From Rhizophlyctis rosea (taxonomy: Eukaryota > Chytridiomycota > Chytridiomycetes > Rhizophlyctidales > Rhizophlyctidaceae), in contig JADGJC010000648.1 of NCBI GenBank assembly GCA_027596075.1, positions 1 to 12,549 of the forward strand: a stretch of 12,549 bases of DNA, in the 5' to 3' direction. Of the stretch, positions 8,442 to 12,549 are shown in pieces. The translations under genes were made by a program, and so were the position numbers. Below the pieces are notes generated by a model. The model saw nothing but the letters and a program-made list of their open reading frames with translations, had not been told where the DNA came from and searched no databases. Within the stretch, counting starts at the first letter, position 1. Each line of letters begins with the position of its first letter.

Positions 8442-11023
8442 ATGAACAACGTCCTAGCAGTCACAACATCCATAAACGCCCTTCTCATCTTCCTCACCAT
8501 CTACCGTCTCGTAACCCTCCATCGCGCCTGGTCATCCGACCCTCTGAAACACCGCACCGCATTCCGGCGCTATGTGCTCTGTGTGCTGTACACGTATCTT
8601 GCTTCCCAATGTATCAGTATCATCGCTCGGCCGTTGCAGGTGTGCAGATGGGACGCGCAGAACATCTTGGCAGGAAAAGAGATTGGTGGGCCGGTGACGT
8701 GTGGGGTAGCTAATGAAGGGTGGTTTTCGGGTCCATACGCTATCGTCACGAATGTGGCTTGGATCGCTACCGACTTCTTTGTCTTTACATCTGGTAAGAC
8801 TAAGCATGGAGGTCGAGATTGTTTACATGATGCTCAAGACGCTGTTGTTTACTAACAATCTTTTTGCGTACACCTTTGCATAACATGAAGGCATGTTCTA
8901 CCTCCTCACAGTATTTGAGCGCTTCCTCGTCTTCCGTTCCATGCTCCACTTCCACCGTCGCCTCGTACCAGCCCTCCGTGGGATGGCCATCTTCCTATGG
9001 GCATATAGTATAACAGGCGACATAGCACAGTATTTCATCACCACCATCAAACCACTCAGTATCGTTTTTCTGGTGGGAATCGTAAGTATCGTAGCCACAA
9101 ATCCTGAGACACAGTCATTTGCAGAACCCAGGAACAATCAACTAATAAGATGCAACCCTCGAACGCAAACCTTTAGGCCCTCTTCTGGCTCTACCTTATA
9201 GTCTGCGACGTCTTCATATCAGTAGTTATGCTTCGCGCCTTCCTCAAAATCAACTCTACATTCAAGTCCATAAACATCGGCCAAAACTCCGTCACATCCC
9301 ATCCATCGACCAGTCGTGGTGGTAGAGCTTACGCATTCAATAATCCTTCATATGATCAAACCCCCATCCAAGCCGTGTCGGACGCCAAAACAACACGGGC
9401 AGAGGAGGAAGGAAGGAAGTTGATTGTTATGTTGGTGTTCCAGATTACGTTTGATTTTGTTGCTATTGGGACGCATTTGAGTACTTTTGTTGTGAGTATA
9501 TTTTGCTTGGCCCCCGTGCACAATGATTAGTGAGATGCGCCGCTGACAATTCTTTCCCCACCCCCATCCAGAGCAAAACCTACCACGTCGAAATGGGGCA
9601 ACTCGCCACCGCCTGGGTCGGCCTCCACTACCTCATCGCAACAATGTTCCTCTCCCGCCTCAAAAACTCCATGACAGGCCGCTCCTTCGGCGCCTCCAGC
9701 GACCCCCACGCCGACGAAGAAACCGCCTCCCGCGCCACCACAGCCGTCGACCATCACGACTCCGACTCCCTTCGGAGGGGTAACCTCATCCCCTATACCG
9801 CCGAACCAGTCTCCCACATCACCACATACCCAATGCCCAAAAGCCCCGTCAGCGTCTCGATGCTGAAAAAGGAGAAAGAAACCCACGTGATGATGTACCC
9901 GCCTATACTGAAACAGTCTACGGGGAGGGATAGGAAGGGGAGTGGGAGTGATGTGGATAGTGGGAGGGAGAGGAAGGGGAGTTTGCATAGTTCGGTTTCG
10001 GGGAGTACGGCTGTTGGGAATGGGATGTACACGCCTCCGCGCAGTCAAGTTAATGGAAGTACGGTTATGAATAGTCCACCTCCTCCGTATCAGAATGGAA
10101 TGAACGTTACGCCGCCGAGGGCACGGTCGCGGTCTAGAAGTCGGAGTCAGAGTGCTGGTCAGCAACAGCAGCAGCAGCAGCCACAACCGGCAAGTCCGTA
10201 TCGGTATGAGTTGAATGGTAACGCGGGTGGGAACGGAGCGAGGGGAAGGAGTACGAGTGCTACGACTATCACCGTTGGGAGTGGGAGTACGGCTGCCGCG
10301 CCTCTGGGTGATGTCGTGGGAATCTCGAAAAGAGAGAGAGAGGTATCTCCCGAATCCGAACGAATCATGGGATACGGTGGCGGCGGCATGACACTCGAAC
10401 TCATGCCCATAGTCCCAGAAGGCATGCTCCGAACACCCAGCCCAATGGTCATCGGCCAAGACGGCGTACCGTTCAGCCTAGAGCGGGATCACGGGCGGGA
10501 AGGAAGTGCTGGCACTCAAACGGTTGGAAACGGAACTATGAATAGCGACAAGGAAAGCTGGAGTGGTAGCCAAGTTTCTTTAACCAGACAACAAAGTCAC
10601 AGTAGAAGTCATAGTAGAGGCCATAGCAGAAACCGGAGTGGGGGACATAGAGGTGAGGAGTCTATCGATTGGGGCCGGCGCGGTGGGGCGGCACCAGCAA
10701 ACGGTGCAATGCCGGTAGGGAGTCAAGTCGGGGCATGGGCGTATCAAAGTCCGTATTTGCATCAACAAACCCTCCAGCACCAAAGTACGCAACAGCAATA
10801 TGGGAACCACCAACAATATCAACATCAACAACAACAATACCTTGAACTACAACAACAACAGAATAGACGAGACCAGCGAATGGAATCTAATGAGGAGGGG
10901 TACTCGCCGCCTAAGAGTGTTATGGCGGGAAGTGGGAGTGCGAGTAATCCTGTGACGGCGCTGGACGCTGTTGATATGGAGGAGTTTGGGGCTAGTCCTT
11001 CTCGGAGGTTCGTTGATGGGTGA
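8442..11023 (+). CDS. Seven-helix GPCR-like membrane protein with long Ser/Gln-rich tail
   Basis: Unassigned multi-pass membrane protein of 769 aa from exons 8442-8793, 8891-9081, 9177-9491 and 9572-11023 (TGA). Introns are 97, 95 and 80 nt; the first has a perfect TACTAAC at 8850-8856 and an AAG acceptor. Hydrophobic helices fall near residues 4-26, 43-62, 98-123, 145-168, 173-200, 262-283 and 293-314. The third ends in ERF (127-129), placed like the E/DRY of class A GPCRs. Cys68 and Cys87 lie between helices 2 and 3. A ~60-residue loop separates helices 5 and 6. Residues 315-769 form a polar tail with RSRSRSRS, seven Gln at 483-489, SHSR repeats and a Gln/His stretch at 684-716. This predicts a plasma-membrane receptor or sensor with a disordered cytoplasmic tail; function is inference. 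The leader carries a small uORF. An unrelated seven-helix protein cannot be excluded. Confidence 0.85.
10160..10180 (+). repeat. CAG/CAA tract encoding seven Gln
   Basis: Seven consecutive Gln codons (CAG CAA CAG CAG CAG CAG CAG) in the tail of the 7TM protein, directly after an Arg-Ser repeat. Mostly pure CAG at its 3' end, so prone to length variation. Confidence 0.9.
10763..10861 (+). repeat. Gln-rich coding repeat in the 7TM tail
   Basis: Of 33 codons, 18 are Gln (mostly CAA), interspersed with His, Tyr and Leu, in residues 684-716. Mixed CAA/CAG/CAT use suggests an older, less mutable repeat than the CAG tract. Likely intrinsically disordered. Confidence 0.85.
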
Positions 11024-11500
11024 TCCGGTGGGAGAGAAGGGGGGTGGAGGTGATAGGGAGATTAGAATGTGTATGTAATTGAATAATTTAGAAAAAAGCA
11101 TAGAACTGCCGGAATGGGTAATGTTTCTCGAATATAAGTGAACAGTAATAGGGAAGCCTGAAGAAGCCAAGTTGCACATAATCTTGAATCAAAGTAATTA
11201 GACGTTTTCGTTCCTTTTTGTGGGTGATGCACGCTATAAGTTGGCGCCGTAGAATTTTTTTGTTTTCTCTGTCATGTATATGTTTGGCTGGGTGTGGGTT
11301 TTGTGCCTCGCATGGTCATGCTTGCGTATGCATGATACATATCTTCTTTGTACTGGGTATTGCACAATGGAAACGTTATGGCCACGTGAAGGGTGATGTA
11401 TCCAGCAATGCGAGGTGAGGACTTATTTCCCATCCCCATCTATCTGTCCCGCATAGCATTTTCCCTGCATTCTCGAGTCACATTTCTGAAATTTCTCAAC
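11024..11500. other. 3' flank of the 7TM gene
   Basis: About 480 bp after the stop codon. The first ~150 bases are A/T-leaning and hold AATAATTTAG and GTATGTAATT-like elements that could serve 3'-end formation. The rest is T/G-rich with no convincing open frame, repeat or RNA gene. Confidence 0.4.
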
Positions 11501-11554
11501 CAACCGAAGAATGGAGTATGTACACTTCATACACATTGGCACATGACCGACATG

Positions 11555-11757
11555 CCGCACATCCTTGCAGATGACGAAAAAATAAAATTGTTTATGACAA
11601 ATACAGCTCTCCATATTCTGGCGTGGATGAGGCCAGCGTGCAGGTGAAGCATATGAAACCACATATCCTTGCAGATGACGAACAGATGAGAGTGTTGATG
11701 ACTACATGCACCTCTGTACATTCTGACATGGGGCGAGCGCGCAGGTGGAGCATACAA
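11555..11757. repeat. Imperfect tandem duplication of ~102 bp
   Basis: Two diverged adjacent copies, about 11555-11655 and 11656-11757. Anchors: GCAGATGACGAA at 11567 and 11671 (offset 104), and GCAGGTGAAGCATA at 11640 against GCAGGTGGAGCATA at 11741 (offset 101). The central ATTCTG-containing part also aligns. A fragment of a possible third copy lies at about 11520-11555 (CACATTGGCACATGACCGA resembles the later TACATTCTGACATGGGGCGA). Indels show the copies are old. No coding function is apparent. Confidence 0.7.
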
Positions 11758-11796
11758 AACAAAAAAAGGGGCCGAAGCTCTTGTTCATCCAATTGG

Positions 11797-11880
11797 ACCG
11801 GAGGGGATTTGAACCCCCAACCGTTCACCTCCTAGGAGGTCACTGGATCGAGGAATCCCACGCACTTACCGATCAGACAA
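11797..11880 (-). other. tRNA-like sequence with B-box/T-arm, not a canonical tRNA
   Basis: Read on the minus strand, GGGGGTTCAAATCCCCT forms a T-arm (five pairs, one G-T, around loop TTCAAAT) and matches the pol III B-box. It is followed by CCGGTCC A, which pairs in six of seven positions with TGATCGG 82 nt upstream, the spacing of a long-variable-arm tRNA. However, no proper D-arm or five-pair anticodon stem could be built: the only middle hairpins are the ACCTCCTAGGAGGT palindrome and a weak GGAT/ATCC stem. Best read as a degenerate tRNA, a tRNA-derived repeat, or coincidence. Confidence 0.3.
11827..11840. repeat. Perfect 14-bp palindrome
   Basis: ACCTCCTAGGAGGT reads the same on both strands and sits inside the tRNA-like sequence where an anticodon or variable arm would be. 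Confidence 0.9.
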
Positions 11881-11989
11881 ACAACAGCTTCGTTATGATG
11901 AAAGATCGTTTCGCGTTTGGTTAAACTTTCATACCATGACTGTGCCACAAATGAAATGCATTTGATTGGGTAAGCTTCTGCGCCACCTG

Positions 11990-12247
11990 ATGTTTCGCAC
12001 CTTCCGGGTCCAAACTCAGAACTGGTCACTAAAGGGTCCATACCCATCGCCAGCACCAAGTCCACTTTTCGCGCATTCTCCATTGTCTCTGAGGGAAGAG
12101 ATCGACTCAGTCCTCATTTGCCCCGCTTCTGCCACCAACTTCTACGAAATGTGCTTCTCCGCATTCTGGGACACAGTCTCCTCGCCCCGTCAGTGGCTTG
12201 CCATCAAGCTCTGTCACTTCTGGGTCGTCAATGCCCCGGCTTCCTGA
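11990..12247 (+). CDS. Candidate coding segment near right edge
   Basis: Plus-strand ATG at 11990 opens 85 codons to TGA at 12245-12247. The second half (residues about 35-85) uses almost only C- or G-ending codons (peptides REEIDSVLICPASATNFYE and FWDTVSSPRQWLAIKLCHFW), which argues for real coding in this frame. The first half is less clear. I recognise no family. It may be one exon of a gene that continues right: the next coding-like segment starts in the same frame after the stop pair TGA TAA, and a GTCAGT...CCATAG intron of 69 nt (donor inside the SPRQW codons) would join them in frame. That donor is weak. Confidence 0.3.
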   Translation: MFRTFRVQTQNWSLKGPYPSPAPSPLFAHSPLSLREEIDSVLICPASATNFYEMCFSAFWDTVSSPRQWLAIKLCHFWVVNAPAS

Positions 12248-12271
12248 TAATCCATAGTTTCATGCTTTTCC

Positions 12272-12514
12272 ATGGATTCTACCGTGGAGCCAACCCAGAT
12301 TGTGGTTCCACAACACTTTCGTTTGATTAAAGCTCTCGTACTGGCGTGTTTGAACCAGAATCTGGTGTCGAGCTCATCGACGACACACGCAAAAGCCAAG
12401 GACCCTTGGTGCCGATTTCCGGATGGGTGCAGATATTTCTGCCTCAGAAGGCGATTTTCAAAATCATCTGCTCAACAAACGATATCACATTCTATGAAGA
12501 CCCTCATTTTGTGT
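12272..12514 (+). CDS. Coding-like fragment running to a donor at the right edge, frame-broken
   Basis: ATG at 12272 begins MDSTVEPTQIVVPQHFRLIK, a plausible N-terminus or exon. From about 12346 the coding-like sequence is in a different frame (peptides GVELIDDTRKSQGPLVP, GWVQIFLPQKAIFKIICS, ITFYEDPHFV) and ends at a good GTGAGT donor at 12515. The frame change has no intron large enough to explain it, so the copy is damaged, the sequence has an indel error, or my 5' part is wrong. The gene, if real, continues beyond the window. No family recognised. Confidence 0.3.
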
Positions 12515-12549
12515 GTGAGTGTATACTTTGAGTGATGTGGAGTTTTGGG

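Noticed and set aside
9527..10459. 310-aa minus-strand open frame
   Set aside because: Antisense to the last exon of the 7TM gene; its composition mirrors the plus-strand codon bias, and the plus frame continues across well-formed splice sites.
11797..11880. Functional tRNA-Arg(CCT) or tRNA-Pro(AGG)
   Set aside because: CTCCTAG and CTAGGAG loops can be read, but neither gives a five-pair anticodon stem, and no D-arm fits with the acceptor pairing.
1..12549. CRISPR array, prophage, insertion sequence or LTR element
   Set aside because: No regularly spaced repeats, transposase or reverse transcriptase motifs, or paired long terminal repeats were seen, and the genes are intron-containing and eukaryotic.

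Overview
The window looks like nuclear DNA of a fungus. Genes are on both strands and carry short GT-AG introns (about 55-130 nt, two longer) with CTRAY or TACTAAC branch-like sites. Two of the proteins belong to families common in fungi: a bestrophin-type anion channel and an Srp2/SRSF1-type SR protein. I cannot place the lineage from sequence alone.

Layout: (1) 1-1340, + strand, a bestrophin/UPF0187 channel gene whose first exon(s) lie left of the window. (2) 1341-3484, a long gene-poor, T-tract-rich stretch with one weak minus-strand small-ORF candidate. (3) 3485-5003, + strand, an unrecognised secretory or membrane glycoprotein; its last exon is clear but its 5' half reads in shifting frames and is either multiply spliced or damaged. 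(4) 5459-7115, - strand, a complete seven-exon SR splicing factor (300 aa; RRM1, pseudo-RRM with SWQDLKD, RS tail). (5) 7616-8125, + strand, a candidate three-exon small gene, visible only after splicing. (6) 8442-11023, + strand, a four-exon gene for a 769-aa protein with about seven membrane helices and a 455-residue Ser/Arg/Gln-rich tail, with GPCR-like topology. (7) 11024-12549, mostly intergenic: an imperfect ~102-bp tandem repeat, a tRNA-like B-box/T-arm with an adjacent 14-bp perfect palindrome, and two coding-like fragments near the right edge.

The genes do not form a pathway. The SR gene and the rightward 7TM gene are divergent; the glycoprotein gene and the SR gene converge.

The most unusual signal is a polarity of synonymous codon choice inside exons. 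In the plus-strand genes, exons start with codons ending almost only in C/A and switch, often sharply, to codons ending in G/T before the next donor. In the third bestrophin exon 47 of 49 codons end in C/A (the two exceptions are ATG), then 76 of 77 end in G/T. The pattern is separate from protein content and recurs in the glycoprotein and 7TM genes. All gene models here come from reading frames, splice signals and recalled family motifs; no database search was possible.
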